Assembly (NCBI GenBank): GCA_051155775.1
Contig: DAXETV010000009.1
Coordinates: 1-64,000, forward strand
Length of the DNA: 64,000 nt
Direction of reading: 5' to 3'
DNA from: CAYSCZ01 sp051155775
Lineage (GTDB): Bacteria; Bacteroidota; Bacteroidia; Cytophagales; Cyclobacteriaceae
Part shown: positions 27,246 through 35,970 of the stretch, piece after piece
Numbering within the stretch: position 1 is the stretch's first letter
Layout of the letters: the number at the start of each line of letters is the position of its first letter
The notes under the pieces: model-generated
Told to the model about the DNA's origin: nothing
Seen by the model: only the letters and a program-made list of their open reading frames with translations
Databases searched by the model: none
Program-made: the position numbers and the translations under genes

Positions 27246-28127
27246 AAATAAACTTTCATTTAATCTTCGCGCTGCATCCAAATCATGCGAGGGTAGGAAG
27301 ATTAATCTATTCTGTTGTGCATAAGAAATTACGTTTTCGTACGTTTTTCTGGTCTTCTTATAATCCGCGTTAATACCTGGTATATCCCCTTGTAGGAGTT
27401 GCTCCTGGTTGTAGGAAACATCACCAGCAAAGAGTATATCAAATTCATCAGTCTTGAAAAGTACTGAAGCATGATGTTTGGTATGACCTCCAGTAGGTAC
27501 TAATAGTACATCTTCACTATCAGTAATTGGATAAGCCCTATCAAACATGCTGACCATGTCATTCTTATATTGAACTCGTTTTGGATTAAACCAACGTGGC
27601 ACTAATTTTGGGAAATGACCTGATGGGCTTTTGTATTCCTCTTCGTTGACGATTATTTCTACGTTGCGAAAATCTTTGATACCGTCAGTATGATCGAGAT
27701 GTAAATGGGTGAGCACCACATTTTTAATGCTATCATTATCTATTCGCAATTGGCGAAGCTGGAATCCGATTTCATTTTCCTTGCTTATGCTGAACTTTAA
27801 GTTTCTCTTGTTGTATGCAGCAATCAATTTTCCAGCGGGATCAAAATAGTCAGGATTACGTACTTCTGCGTTTTCTCCGGTGTCAATTACTATTACACCT
27901 TCGGGATGCTCTATTACCCAAACCCAGATAGGCATAAATTGGGAAAAGTGCCTGTCAAATGATATTTTTAGCGGGGTGAGAAAGTGAGCCGTCCGGTTGG
28001 TCAAGTGTGACCTCTTCACTGCCACCCTACCCGTTTGAATAGCATGAATTTTCACATCTTGTCCATTACATTTAACAATGGTTGTTTGATTCTCTGATTT
28101 TGATTGAATGTTTTTTCTTCGATGCAT
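27228..28127 (-). CDS. Metallo-beta-lactamase fold hydrolase, AiiA-like N-acyl-homoserine lactonase candidate
   Basis: This 299-residue cytoplasmic protein has the dinuclear zinc site HLHLDH at 141-146. His215, Asp236 and His281 lie at spacings almost identical to those in the AHL lactonase AiiA (Asp to last His 45 here, 44 in AiiA). The Tyr that follows the bridging Asp by three residues in AiiA is also present (Tyr239). This supports lactone ring opening, possibly quorum quenching, but other lactones are possible. It lies 25 bp downstream of an AraC-type regulator gene and is probably controlled by it. Its last residues run into the transposase scrap, so the extreme C-terminus may be altered. 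Confidence 0.8.
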   Translation of the reverse strand: MHRRKNIQSKSENQTTIVKCNGQDVKIHAIQTGRVAVKRSHLTNRTAHFLTPLKISFDRHFSQFMPIWVWVIEHPEGVIVIDTGENAEVRNPDYFDPAGKLIAAYNKRNLKFSISKENEIGFQLRQLRIDNDSIKNVVLTHLHLDHTDGIKDFRNVEIIVNEEEYKSPSGHFPKLVPRWFNPKRVQYKNDMVSMFDRAYPITDSEDVLLVPTGGHTKHHASVLFKTDEFDILFAGDVSYNQEQLLQGDIPGINADYKKTRKTYENVISYAQQNRLIFLPSHDLDAARRLNESLFLCTDP

Positions 28128-28152
28128 AATCTTTTTTTATGCAAAGCTGAAG

Positions 28153-28920
28153 CTATTTGGGAGTGTAAACTTGAACGAATTTGCTATTCTCTGAGATAAG
28201 CGATGGAGGAACTCCGATCATATTAGAGAAAGTACGAGTCATATGAGCCTGATCTGAAAATCCAGCTTTGTAGGAAGCAGTAGTTAGTGAATTACCTTCC
28301 AATATCAACTCAACTACCATTTGCAGCCTTAGCCATAGGATGTAATTACGAATTGGCAGTCCCATTTCTTCTTTGAAGAGATGGAGCAATCGGCTTTCAC
28401 TAAGGTGAGCCACTTCCATGAGTCTTTCTGAGGTAATATTTTGATCAATGTGTTTTGAAATGAACGCCAGGACGTCTTCTATACGCTTATCTTTTTGGAG
28501 TAAGGGCCTAGCTTTCCTAAAGCCAAAAGCATTTTGTGCCATCTTTCTGATGGATGACCAGTCTTCATTTATTAAGTGGTTTGAAAATCTATCGATATCA
28601 AAATTCACCAGGTCTTTTGAAGGATAGTCAATAATTAATTGGTCTTTCAGTTGATTCGACAAAATCCATTCCCCCAAACTTGATTCGGGATCAATCTCTA
28701 TGCTAATTATCGGAATATTACTAGCATCACATTCATGGGGGCAATTGGGGGCAATAAGAAGGCCTTTTTTTGAGATCCAATTACCTGAGTCATCTTTCGA
28801 ACGAAATGTGTCTTGAATAGCAAATACCCATTGGATTACGGGATGACTATGCTCATTAACAATCCGAGAATGGCTGCCATAAAAGATTTTGAAGTCCTTA
28901 TATATAATCAAATAATTCAT
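28153..28920 (-). CDS. AraC-family transcriptional regulator
   Basis: This is a 255-residue regulator. The C-terminal two-helix-turn-helix domain (about 150-250) shows NITSERLMEVAHLSESRLLHLFKEEMG, then YILWLRLQMVVELI, then the typical AGFSDQAHMTRTFSNMIGVPPS. The N-terminal part (1-140) looks like a cupin-type sensor (HSHPVIQWVFAIQDTF, LIAPNCPHECDA). The gene starts the short operon with the lactonase-like gene and may sense that enzyme's substrate. Upstream is a long non-coding stretch. Confidence 0.88.
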   Translation of the reverse strand: MNYLIIYKDFKIFYGSHSRIVNEHSHPVIQWVFAIQDTFRSKDDSGNWISKKGLLIAPNCPHECDASNIPIISIEIDPESSLGEWILSNQLKDQLIIDYPSKDLVNFDIDRFSNHLINEDWSSIRKMAQNAFGFRKARPLLQKDKRIEDVLAFISKHIDQNITSERLMEVAHLSESRLLHLFKEEMGLPIRNYILWLRLQMVVELILEGNSLTTASYKAGFSDQAHMTRTFSNMIGVPPSLISENSKFVQVYTPK

Positions 28921-29399
28921 ATTAATGAGCTACCACGTCTGGGTATATGGCGTTATTAAAATATAAAAACTGAGAAAAACTAGTAAATCTGACTGTAGCA
29001 CACAATTATTTGCTCATGGCCTGTCCACAGACTGGTTCAATTAGCAAAATCATTTCCATTTTTAGGGAATAACTTTACCGCCAGATTTGTGGGCGGCGCA
29101 TTTAAGGCTACTAAATTGCCATCAACTATCAATTTGCAATGCCATATACTCGTTCAGGGAATTATAGAATAGGAGTTTTTCTTGAAGGCAAAACTATTGA
29201 ATTTGCACGTATCGTGCATAGAAAAGATATCTACAAGGTTTTTTCTTAACTCGATTCAGAAGGTCTATAGAAACTAACGCGTAGCTAAAATGGGTAGCGG
29301 GCCGGCAGGCGAGTAATGACAGCGGGACAGGCGCCATAAGGTTTTAAATTGGTTAAGGAACCTGGATTAAAGGCTATCGGTATATGATTTAATTTAAAA
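28921..29399. other. 479-bp region without an intact gene, holding a toxin gene scrap
   Basis: The only recognisable content is the RelE/ParE C-terminal fragment at 29139-29249, described separately. The 150 bp after it (29250-29399) are unusually G-rich around 29290-29335 (TAGCGGGCCGGCAGG) compared with the AT-rich surroundings. This may be foreign or decayed DNA, but I recognise nothing in it. Bases 28921-29138 contain the upstream region of the AraC gene. Confidence 0.5.
29139..29249 (+). pseudogene. C-terminal fragment of a RelE/ParE-family toxin gene
   Basis: An ATG frame of 36 residues encodes TRSGNYRIGVFLEGKTIEF followed by ARIVHRKDIYKVFS and TAA. This fits the last third of RelE/ParE toxins, where G-x-YRI is followed by a beta strand and the terminal HRKDIYK-F. 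The in-frame stop at 29112-29114 and the lack of upstream homology show that the N-terminal two thirds and any antitoxin gene are missing. The Met is probably internal to the original gene. Confidence 0.6.
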
Positions 29400-30449
29400 T
29401 CAAGCGGTAGTGCCCCCACAACTCGATCCAGAGCCGGCGGTACAACCATAGCAGTGTTGATTGGTTTGAATGTTTCTATGATTTAACCGGCCTAAATCAA
29501 AATCCTTAATATGTTGCGGGGCATTTTCATCAAGACGCATCTCAAGCATCTGGTTGAAGTCACAGTCATATAGATAACCGTCCCAGCCTACACTAAGCGT
29601 ATTGCGGCACATTACACCCATGGCCGCTGAAGGATTGAAATTGCTCACTAATTCCTGCATGTAGGATTCATAATTATCGCTTTGGATCAGGTAATCGAGA
29701 AAGCGGCTTACCGGAATATTGGTGATGGTAAAAAGGGAGTCAAAGGTGATACCATAACGGTGCTCCAGTCTCTTTTTAAACTCACTTTCCAGCCCTGACT
29801 GGTCTCCTGGCAAAAATGCTCCCGTTGGATTGTACACCAGGTCAAGTTTTAAATCAGGGTTCCCTTTCCCGTAACCCATTTCGTTCAGTATTTTTAATGC
29901 TTTGATAGATTTTTCAAAGACCCCTTCTCCTCGCTGTGCATCTGTACGCCGGGCATTGAAGTAAGGCAGCGAAGAAACCACATTTACTTTATGTTCCCGA
30001 AAAAATTCCGGTAAATCATTAAACCTTGGATTGGCAAGCACAATGGTCAGATTACAACGCACGATCGCCCGCTTACACATCTCAGAAATGGAGGCTACAA
30101 ACCACCTGAAATCAGGGTTCATTTCAGGGGCTCCTCCGGTGATATCCACCAGTGGGATATCCGTATCCCTGATTGCATCGAGGCACTGCTCCATGGTTTC
30201 GCGGGTCATAATCTCTTTTCTATCGGGCCCGGCATCCACGTGGCAGTGTTTACATGTTTGATTGCACATCTTACCCACATTCACCTGGAAGACCTCAATA
30301 CCGGTTGGCTTTAGGGGCAAAAGACCGATTGTTTTGATCTTATCCCTGAACGCATCGATCCCAATAGACTGATGGTCACTTAAAACAGCTAGGTTGTTTT
30401 TAGCCCTTGACAGTTCGTGCTTTCTTTTGGCTAAGCTATGCATCATCAC
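29400..30449 (-). CDS. arsS: Arsenosugar-biosynthesis-type radical SAM protein (ArsS family)
   Basis: This is a 349-residue radical SAM enzyme with the cluster motif C62-x3-C66-x2-C69 (CNQTCKHC), a GGAPEMNP segment and the C-terminal Cys-rich HCYGCTAGSGSSCGG that marks the ArsS/DUF3641 family. ArsS acts in forming arsenosugars from methylated arsenic. It starts with GTG at 30449 (4-bp overlap with the upstream stop) or ATG at 30446, followed at once by another ATG. The upstream CMD-like gene is its usual partner. No arsenite methyltransferase (ArsM) gene is in the window. Confidence 0.88.
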   Translation of the reverse strand: MMMHSLAKRKHELSRAKNNLAVLSDHQSIGIDAFRDKIKTIGLLPLKPTGIEVFQVNVGKMCNQTCKHCHVDAGPDRKEIMTRETMEQCLDAIRDTDIPLVDITGGAPEMNPDFRWFVASISEMCKRAIVRCNLTIVLANPRFNDLPEFFREHKVNVVSSLPYFNARRTDAQRGEGVFEKSIKALKILNEMGYGKGNPDLKLDLVYNPTGAFLPGDQSGLESEFKKRLEHRYGITFDSLFTITNIPVSRFLDYLIQSDNYESYMQELVSNFNPSAAMGVMCRNTLSVGWDGYLYDCDFNQMLEMRLDENAPQHIKDFDLGRLNHRNIQTNQHCYGCTAGSGSSCGGTTA

Positions 30450-30781
30450 ATTAATTTTTCATTTACCTGGTTCATCATCTGTACACCATGCACCAGGGAA
30501 GCGCCACCCCTGATGGCTGCTGCAACGTGTACCGCCTCCATCATCTGCTCTTCATCAATGCCTCTTTTCAGTGAATCCGAAGTATAAGCATCTATGCAAT
30601 AGGGACATTGGATGGCGTGGGAGACCGCTAAGGCGATCAGTGATTTCTCTCGGGCGGTTAAGGCACCTTCCCGGAAAACTTCATCATAATAGTCAAAGAA
30701 TTTATCACCCATTTTCTTTTGAAGCGCTGTAATCTTTCCAAATTTTGACAAATCTGCCGGATTGTAGTATGTATCTTTCAT
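30446..30781 (-). CDS. Carboxymuconolactone decarboxylase-like protein linked to arsenosugar biosynthesis
   Basis: This protein of about 111 residues belongs to the AhpD/CMD fold. CPYCIDAY supplies the CxxC pair and the following His-containing helix is AVHVAAAIRGGASLVHG. The frame is open from 30847, but the ATG at 30781 (MKDTYYNPADLSKFG) matches the usual start of the arsenosugar-associated peroxidase-like family and is preferred. It is coupled to arsS by overlapping stop and start codons. It probably performs a redox step with ArsS; the exact reaction is not known to me. Confidence 0.8.
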   Translation of the reverse strand: MKDTYYNPADLSKFGKITALQKKMGDKFFDYYDEVFREGALTAREKSLIALAVSHAIQCPYCIDAYTSDSLKRGIDEEQMMEAVHVAAAIRGGASLVHGVQMMNQVNEKLM

Positions 30782-30876
30782 GTGGTTTTCTATTTTAGGA
30801 TAGTCAAATCTTTTTCTTGCATTAAACGCTAAGAACACAAAAATCATTGATTGAAGTTCAGAAAATAATTGAAAAA

Positions 30877-31344
30877 CTAATTACTACTGTTCCAAATGTC
30901 GTGGGTTGTCTTCCAGGAACCATTCGGTTGCTTTTTTAATATATTGATGTATTCAGCCTCCGAAGTGGTTGTTTCACCTCCATCTTTTGGTTTAAGCCTG
31001 ACTTTCGCATATCCCCTTCCATAGGCCAGCTTTCCACTTACTTCGACTTCCAGATAGCCACTCTCCAGTTCAGCATCATATTCGTCAAAAATTGTCTGGT
31101 AATACTTTTGCACGGCTAGCCTTCCCCTTTTTGATTTTAAGCCCGGTGGCATCAGTATGCCGTCATCCGTAAAATGTTTTGCTATACCCGCTGCATTACC
31201 TTCATTAAAAGCTTTGGCCCGGGCCTCACTCATATCACTAATGGCTTGTTCGTCCATGGTGGTGTCCAGGGGCTCGTTATCCACATAGCAACCCACAAAT
31301 AAAAGCACTATCAGTGTCCAGATGATTGCAATAAATTTCTTCAT
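30877..31344 (-). CDS. SnoaL/DUF4440-like lipoprotein
   Basis: This 155-residue lipoprotein has a signal peptide ending LFVGC (Cys19). The rest is a cone-shaped NTF2/SnoaL-like domain (ARAKAFNEGNAAGIAKHFTDDGILMPPG, then GRLAVQKYY and WKTTHDIWN), close to DUF4440 and the ketosteroid isomerase-like group. It probably binds or turns over a small molecule in the cell envelope. It lies 95 bp upstream of the CMD-like gene on the same strand, so co-transcription with arsS is possible but not shown. Confidence 0.8.
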   Translation of the reverse strand: MKKFIAIIWTLIVLLFVGCYVDNEPLDTTMDEQAISDMSEARAKAFNEGNAAGIAKHFTDDGILMPPGLKSKRGRLAVQKYYQTIFDEYDAELESGYLEVEVSGKLAYGRGYAKVRLKPKDGGETTTSEAEYINILKKQPNGSWKTTHDIWNSSN

Positions 31345-31558
31345 GGCATTTTTAAATTGATTTCATGCCAAAATATAAATCAATGGATGTTTAAGTTCAA
31401 AATTTAAGTATCAATCTTTATTTGGTCTCTGATTGTTTTTCTTCGAATAATTCCTTTCTTTACTATACCATAGAATTTTACAAATTCTAGTAAGGCATGA
31501 TAGCGATCACGCTTTCTTAATTAGATAATGGTATTACAGATATGTGATATTACATCAT

Positions 31559-32431
31559 TCAATATTCTAAAACTGAATTTAAATAACCCAACGCATACGA
31601 AGTCCGCTCCCTGGCATATCGCCACGAATGGTCGCCGTCCCCAACCCTGAACTCATGATCTATTTTATTTTTATTGAATAAGATGTGGAGCCTTGCATTT
31701 GAGTCTGAGATACCCTGTTCATCATCTCCGCACACGATATAGTACTTTGTTACCTGATCTTTGGGTTGGAACGACTCTGCCAGGTTAAGTATGGAATTAC
31801 TTTTCCAGTGACTGGTCATTCTTTGTTCAGCTTGTACAGAATATCTTTTCCCAAAGGTTCTCAGGTAAGATTCATCATTCATACCCTGCACTTGTTCATC
31901 ACTCCATATGGCAGCGCTTATGGCCAGACAAGCACCAAACCTATCCGGGGCATGCATGGCCCATAATAAACTTCCATAGCCGCCCATAGAATATCCACCC
32001 ACAATCCGGTATTTGGCAACCGCGTAAATTCTATATTGATTTTCAACAAACGGAATAAACTCATTGAGGATAAAAGATTCATAGGGTTCCCTACCTCGCA
32101 CATCATCAGTAAACCAGTTCTTATCAGCATCGGGCATCACCACAATCAAAGGCGGCAACTGATTGTTACTTATCTTCTTGTCCAACAATTGATGTATTTC
32201 ACCCTGATCAATCCAGGAATTTTCATTTCCTCCTAGTCCGTGTAACAGATAAAATACCGGATATTTTTTTTCTCCATGCTCATAGCCGGGAGGTAAATAG
32301 ACTGAATATTTTAAAGCTTCCCGGATCATCTTTCCCTTATATTTTAGACTTCTAATCACTTCCCCTGAGGGCTGGGTTGGAGATTGAAAGCAATAAAAGA
32401 ATAATATCAACAGGCTTCGCAGGTAAATCAT
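31559..32431 (-). CDS. Secreted esterase of the Esterase D / CE1-like family
   Basis: This 290-residue alpha/beta hydrolase has an N-terminal signal peptide. LLHGLGGNENSW is the oxyanion region, GGYSMGGYGSLLWA carries the nucleophile Ser, CGDDEQG probably the Asp and GDGDHSWRYAR the His. Relatives are S-formylglutathione hydrolase-like and feruloyl or acetyl esterases (CE1). Secretion and a position beside a glycan cluster favour a polysaccharide deacylase. It is divergent from the EEP lipoprotein gene, with 137 bp between them. Bases 31345-31558 downstream hold nothing recognised. Confidence 0.85.
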   Translation of the reverse strand: MIYLRSLLILFFYCFQSPTQPSGEVIRSLKYKGKMIREALKYSVYLPPGYEHGEKKYPVFYLLHGLGGNENSWIDQGEIHQLLDKKISNNQLPPLIVVMPDADKNWFTDDVRGREPYESFILNEFIPFVENQYRIYAVAKYRIVGGYSMGGYGSLLWAMHAPDRFGACLAISAAIWSDEQVQGMNDESYLRTFGKRYSVQAEQRMTSHWKSNSILNLAESFQPKDQVTKYYIVCGDDEQGISDSNARLHILFNKNKIDHEFRVGDGDHSWRYARERTSYALGYLNSVLEY

Positions 32432-32568
32432 TTAATCTGATGAAATGGTTGAAACCTTGAATTTAATAGATAAGAGGAATTAATGGTGCATCATAAGATA
32501 TATTTTGATTCATAGGTATGTGTGACTTTATTCAAAGCATATTTTTAAAATTTCAATACCTTTAGCTA

Positions 32569-33435
32569 ATGATTAAAAAGTTATCATTATACTTACTCGG
32601 CATGTTTTTATTGAATGGATGTAGTGAAGAAGAAATAGTGAAGGGTAGACTAGTTACTGATTTCAGTCTGAAAATCTCCTCTTTCAATATTCGCTTTGAC
32701 AATCCCGATGATGGATTCAACAATTGGAACAACAGGAAACTACATGTTACATCATTCCTAAAAAATGAACAAGCTGATGTGGTTGGGATGCAGGAGGTAC
32801 TATTAAATCAAAAACAATACCTGGACACACATTTAACCGATTATGCCTCTACAGGAATAGGACGCGAAGATGGAAAAACGAAAGGGGAGTTTGCCCCTAT
32901 ATTTTATCGGACTGAAATATTCCAACTGGTTGATAGCGGAACCTTTTGGTTATCTCAAAGCCCGGCAATACCTTCAATTGGTTGGGATGCAGTATTGGAA
33001 AGAATATGCACTTATGCTGTTCTGGAAGATAGAAGAAATGGGCGAATCCTTCATGTGTATAACACTCATTTTGATCATGTTGGTGAAAAGGCAAGAATTG
33101 AAAGTGCACAACTTATTTTGGATTCCATCAATGCGATAAGTAATAAAGAGTGGGTAATTTTAATGGGTGACCTCAACACGGAGCCGGATACTCCTCCTTA
33201 TGAAAAGATCATAAATTCAGGATTTGATGACTGCTTCAACAGCCAAACCAGATTTGGACCTACCGGCACATTTAATGGTTTCAATCCTACACGATCCTTC
33301 GACAGGCGCATAGATTTTATCTTCAACAAAGGCTTCTTAGAACAGACTTATACCAGTCACCGCTTAATCATTAATAATAATTTCCTCTCTGATCACTTTC
33401 CACTTATTGCCACTCTTGAATACAGACCCATATAA
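32569..33435 (+). CDS. EEP-fold hydrolase, lipoprotein
   Basis: This 288-residue lipoprotein has a signal peptide ending LLNGC (Cys18). It shows the full EEP set: SFNIRFDNPDDG, GMQEVLLNQKQYL, MGDLNTEPDTPPYE, FDRRIDFIFNK and SDHFPLIA. It is a clear paralogue of the secreted protein at 8255-9091, but it is membrane-anchored and lies in the second cluster, 5 bp upstream of the anchor-J-like gene. A phosphate-ester target on a glycan is inferred from context, not shown by the sequence. Confidence 0.87.
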   Translation: MIKKLSLYLLGMFLLNGCSEEEIVKGRLVTDFSLKISSFNIRFDNPDDGFNNWNNRKLHVTSFLKNEQADVVGMQEVLLNQKQYLDTHLTDYASTGIGREDGKTKGEFAPIFYRTEIFQLVDSGTFWLSQSPAIPSIGWDAVLERICTYAVLEDRRNGRILHVYNTHFDHVGEKARIESAQLILDSINAISNKEWVILMGDLNTEPDTPPYEKIINSGFDDCFNSQTRFGPTGTFNGFNPTRSFDRRIDFIFNKGFLEQTYTSHRLIINNNFLSDHFPLIATLEYRPI

Positions 33436-33440
33436 TTATT

Positions 33441-34418
33441 ATGTCAGCATACCTAAAATACTTTCTAATAATCCTGGCCTTATGCTTTATCCGATGTAGT
33501 GATAAAGAGCAGGTTGGATCCATGGTATCTTTCACGTTTGATAGACTTGAAATTAATCCTAATGAAATAGATTTCCACATTAATGTGGGCATTGGAATGG
33601 AGGCCTCTGCTCCTGTAAATTCAAGCATTACCATTGATATTAACTCATTCAATAGTTATGCGGCTATCATCACCACTCCGAAGGTGGTTAATGATCAGAT
33701 TAATTTGCTGGTTGAGCAAAATTCTGGTGAAGTTAATTTTTTAATTGATCAGATAGAAAGGGTTGGCTCTGAGGCGGTGATCATTGAATTTGAAATATCA
33801 TCGGTGGGCGATGGTTTAATTATCGATGACCTGGAAGGCAGGTTCTTCACTTTGGTAATCGAAGAGCTTGTTGAGTTACCTATTACTTTTCCTTATGAGG
33901 AGGATTTTACATCCTGTCAGGTGGGTGAATTTCCACCACGAGGCTGGCAGGAGGTAGTGATAGAACAAAACAATGAAGGTTCAGCAAGATGGGGATGTAT
34001 TTCAGGCCCTGCTATCGGCATTAATGCCTTTGTAGAAGGCTCTAATGACACCACATCTTCAGTGGCATGGATGATCTCCCCCGGGATAGAGATTCCCTCA
34101 AACAGCAATCCTTCCTTGAGTTTTGATGTAGACCGCAGATTCGAGCCTGATGATGAAAGCCTTGAACAATTCGACATATTGATATCCACAGAATTTACAG
34201 GGAATAACCTGGCAACATCTTCCTGGCAAAGGTTTCAGCCAGGCTACGAGGCGATCTTATCTAATGATCCTGGTTTGGATGATTTGACAAATACAGGAAA
34301 CCTTAGTTTAACTGCTTATGAGCAGGAGAAAATAAGCATAGCTTTTGTCTACAGGGCAGGAGCAGTTTCCAGTTTTGATGCTACCGTACTAAGAATCGGT
34401 AATTTTGTCATCGATTAA
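33441..34418 (+). CDS. Choice-of-anchor-J-like lipoprotein, paralogue of the gene beside susC
   Basis: This 325-residue lipoprotein has a signal peptide ending CFIRC (Cys19). The N-terminal half (about 30-150) is a beta-rich region without a clear family. The C-terminal half (about 155-325) parallels the protein at 23395-24384: FPYEEDFTSC, GWQEVV, SARWGCISGPAIGINAF, AWMISPGI, FDILISTEFTG and ISIAFVY. It is translated with the EEP lipoprotein (5-bp gap) and ends 13 bp from the convergent sulfatase gene. Probable surface binding protein. Confidence 0.7.
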   Translation: MSAYLKYFLIILALCFIRCSDKEQVGSMVSFTFDRLEINPNEIDFHINVGIGMEASAPVNSSITIDINSFNSYAAIITTPKVVNDQINLLVEQNSGEVNFLIDQIERVGSEAVIIEFEISSVGDGLIIDDLEGRFFTLVIEELVELPITFPYEEDFTSCQVGEFPPRGWQEVVIEQNNEGSARWGCISGPAIGINAFVEGSNDTTSSVAWMISPGIEIPSNSNPSLSFDVDRRFEPDDESLEQFDILISTEFTGNNLATSSWQRFQPGYEAILSNDPGLDDLTNTGNLSLTAYEQEKISIAFVYRAGAVSSFDATVLRIGNFVID

Positions 34419-34431
34419 TAACTGGATAAAG

Positions 34432-35967
34432 TTACCTTTGTATTTCATCTTCCAACAAAGAACGTAACGCTTCTACAATTTCCGGGTATTCATCGTGTAA
34501 GTTCTTGCTTTGATAAGGATCATTTTCCAAATTGTATAACTGTGCAGGAGGCGCATCCTTCTTAATTGCACCATTTTCTACATCACTATTTTGTTGATTG
34601 GCAAAAGCTAATGCAGGCGGGCCCCCAAAAGTATGATCGCCCAAATTAGGTGCTCTAAATCCACCTCCGCCCTGTGCCGGTATATACATCCAGGGGCCTT
34701 TTCTGATAGATAAATGGTTTCTGCTATTAGGTGCGATTATGAGGTGTTCCCGGATGGGTTGATCTATTTCACCGAGGATGGCAGGTAGTAAATTCCGGCT
34801 ATCGCGAGCTTCGGCAGCCAGCTCCTCCTGGCCAACCAGTACACCCATAGTAGCAAGAAAGTCAATATTGGAAGCAAGAACATCGGATTCTGTTCCGGCC
34901 GGAACCTTACCCGGCCAACGAACAATAAAAGGAACCCGGTGTCCGCCTTCCCACGCATCAAACTTAAAACCCAGTAATCTACCATTCATGCGATGGCCTG
35001 CGGCATAGGCAGACTGTCCCCCCTGATTTAGCATGCCCCCGTTATCACTGGTAAGCATAACCAGCGTGTTTTCCCTTAAGCCTTCTTCATCCAATGTATT
35101 CAATACTTCCCCAATCATCCAATCCAATTCATGGATAAACTCTCCATATCTGCCTGCATCACTGGTACCAATAAACCGGGACGCCGGTGTGAACGGATGA
35201 TGGATGTTGGTAGTAGCCAGGTAAAGGAAGAAAGGATTGTCTCTTGGGGTTTTGATATAATCAATGGCCTTATCTTTCAGGGTTGTTCCTACTTTTCTGT
35301 CGTCAAACCGGAAATGGGCTTCACTTGCGCCACCTATTTCAGATAATCCGAATTTCTCCTGGAACCAACGGGTTTCAGCATTTTGGCCATACACAAAAGG
35401 ATCATCAGGATTGTAGCCCACCACCTGATGATTCTCCACAAACACAAAAGGCGGATGGCTATTGAGCACAGGAACTCCAAAATAATAATCAAATCCCATT
35501 TCCAGCGGGCCAGGTTTCAATAGTTTGTTCCAGTCTACCGGGTGCTCATCACCAAAACCAAGATGCCACTTACCAATGGCTGCTGTAGCGTATCCGGACG
35601 CTTTCATCACTTTTGCAATGGTCATTTGAGCGGTATCAGGCTTAAGGGGTGCCTTTAGAAACATGGCTCCAAAAAAATCAACCCTGGCCGGATACATTCC
35701 GGTTATCAGGGCATAGCGAGAAGGTGAGCAAACCGCGGAGGCTGTATGAAAATCCGTAAACATTTTACCTTCCTTAGCGAGCCGGTCCATATTTGGTGTT
35801 TTAACCATGGTGGCCCCATAAGCGCCTATATCACCATATCCCAGGTCATCTACATTGATGATCAACACATTGGGCAAATCGTTCGACACTGTTGCGGCCT
35901 GTTGGCACTGGGTGAAAATGCCAATCAAAACAAAAATCCAACTATACTTTATCTTCAATTTTAGCAT
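34432..35967 (-). CDS. Family S1 sulfatase (arylsulfatase A-like), lipoprotein
   Basis: This 511-residue sulfatase has a signal peptide ending IFTQC (Cys21), the calcium ligands INVDDLGYGD at about 37-46, and formylglycine motif C-S-P-S-R at 80-84, followed by ALITG. TSDNGG, AWEGGHRVPFIVRWPG and the C-terminal LYNLENDP are typical of arylsulfatase A-like S1 enzymes and resemble the core of the sulfatase at 2256-4016. It lies 3 bp downstream of the GH172 gene at 35971, repeating the GH172-sulfatase gene pair of the main locus. Confidence 0.92.
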   Translation of the reverse strand: MLKLKIKYSWIFVLIGIFTQCQQAATVSNDLPNVLIINVDDLGYGDIGAYGATMVKTPNMDRLAKEGKMFTDFHTASAVCSPSRYALITGMYPARVDFFGAMFLKAPLKPDTAQMTIAKVMKASGYATAAIGKWHLGFGDEHPVDWNKLLKPGPLEMGFDYYFGVPVLNSHPPFVFVENHQVVGYNPDDPFVYGQNAETRWFQEKFGLSEIGGASEAHFRFDDRKVGTTLKDKAIDYIKTPRDNPFFLYLATTNIHHPFTPASRFIGTSDAGRYGEFIHELDWMIGEVLNTLDEEGLRENTLVMLTSDNGGMLNQGGQSAYAAGHRMNGRLLGFKFDAWEGGHRVPFIVRWPGKVPAGTESDVLASNIDFLATMGVLVGQEELAAEARDSRNLLPAILGEIDQPIREHLIIAPNSRNHLSIRKGPWMYIPAQGGGGFRAPNLGDHTFGGPPALAFANQQNSDVENGAIKKDAPPAQLYNLENDPYQSKNLHDEYPEIVEALRSLLEDEIQR

Positions 35968-35970
35968 GGC

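Noticed and set aside
27161..27373. A complete 70-codon gene on the plus strand
   Set aside because: Only the first 28 or so codons resemble a transposase; the rest is the antisense of the lactonase-like gene, so it is recorded as a fragment.
29400..30449. Selenocysteine in the ArsS-like protein
   Set aside because: Some family members are selenoproteins, but here the frame is continuous with Cys codons and no in-frame TGA is present.
32551..32566. TACCTTTAG as promoter of the EEP lipoprotein gene
   Set aside because: It lies too close to the ATG (32569) for a transcript start upstream of the start codon.
34400..34432. Short TAACT-ggataa-AGTTA hairpin between convergent genes as a terminator
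   Set aside because: The stem has five AT-rich pairs and no T-run, too weak to call.
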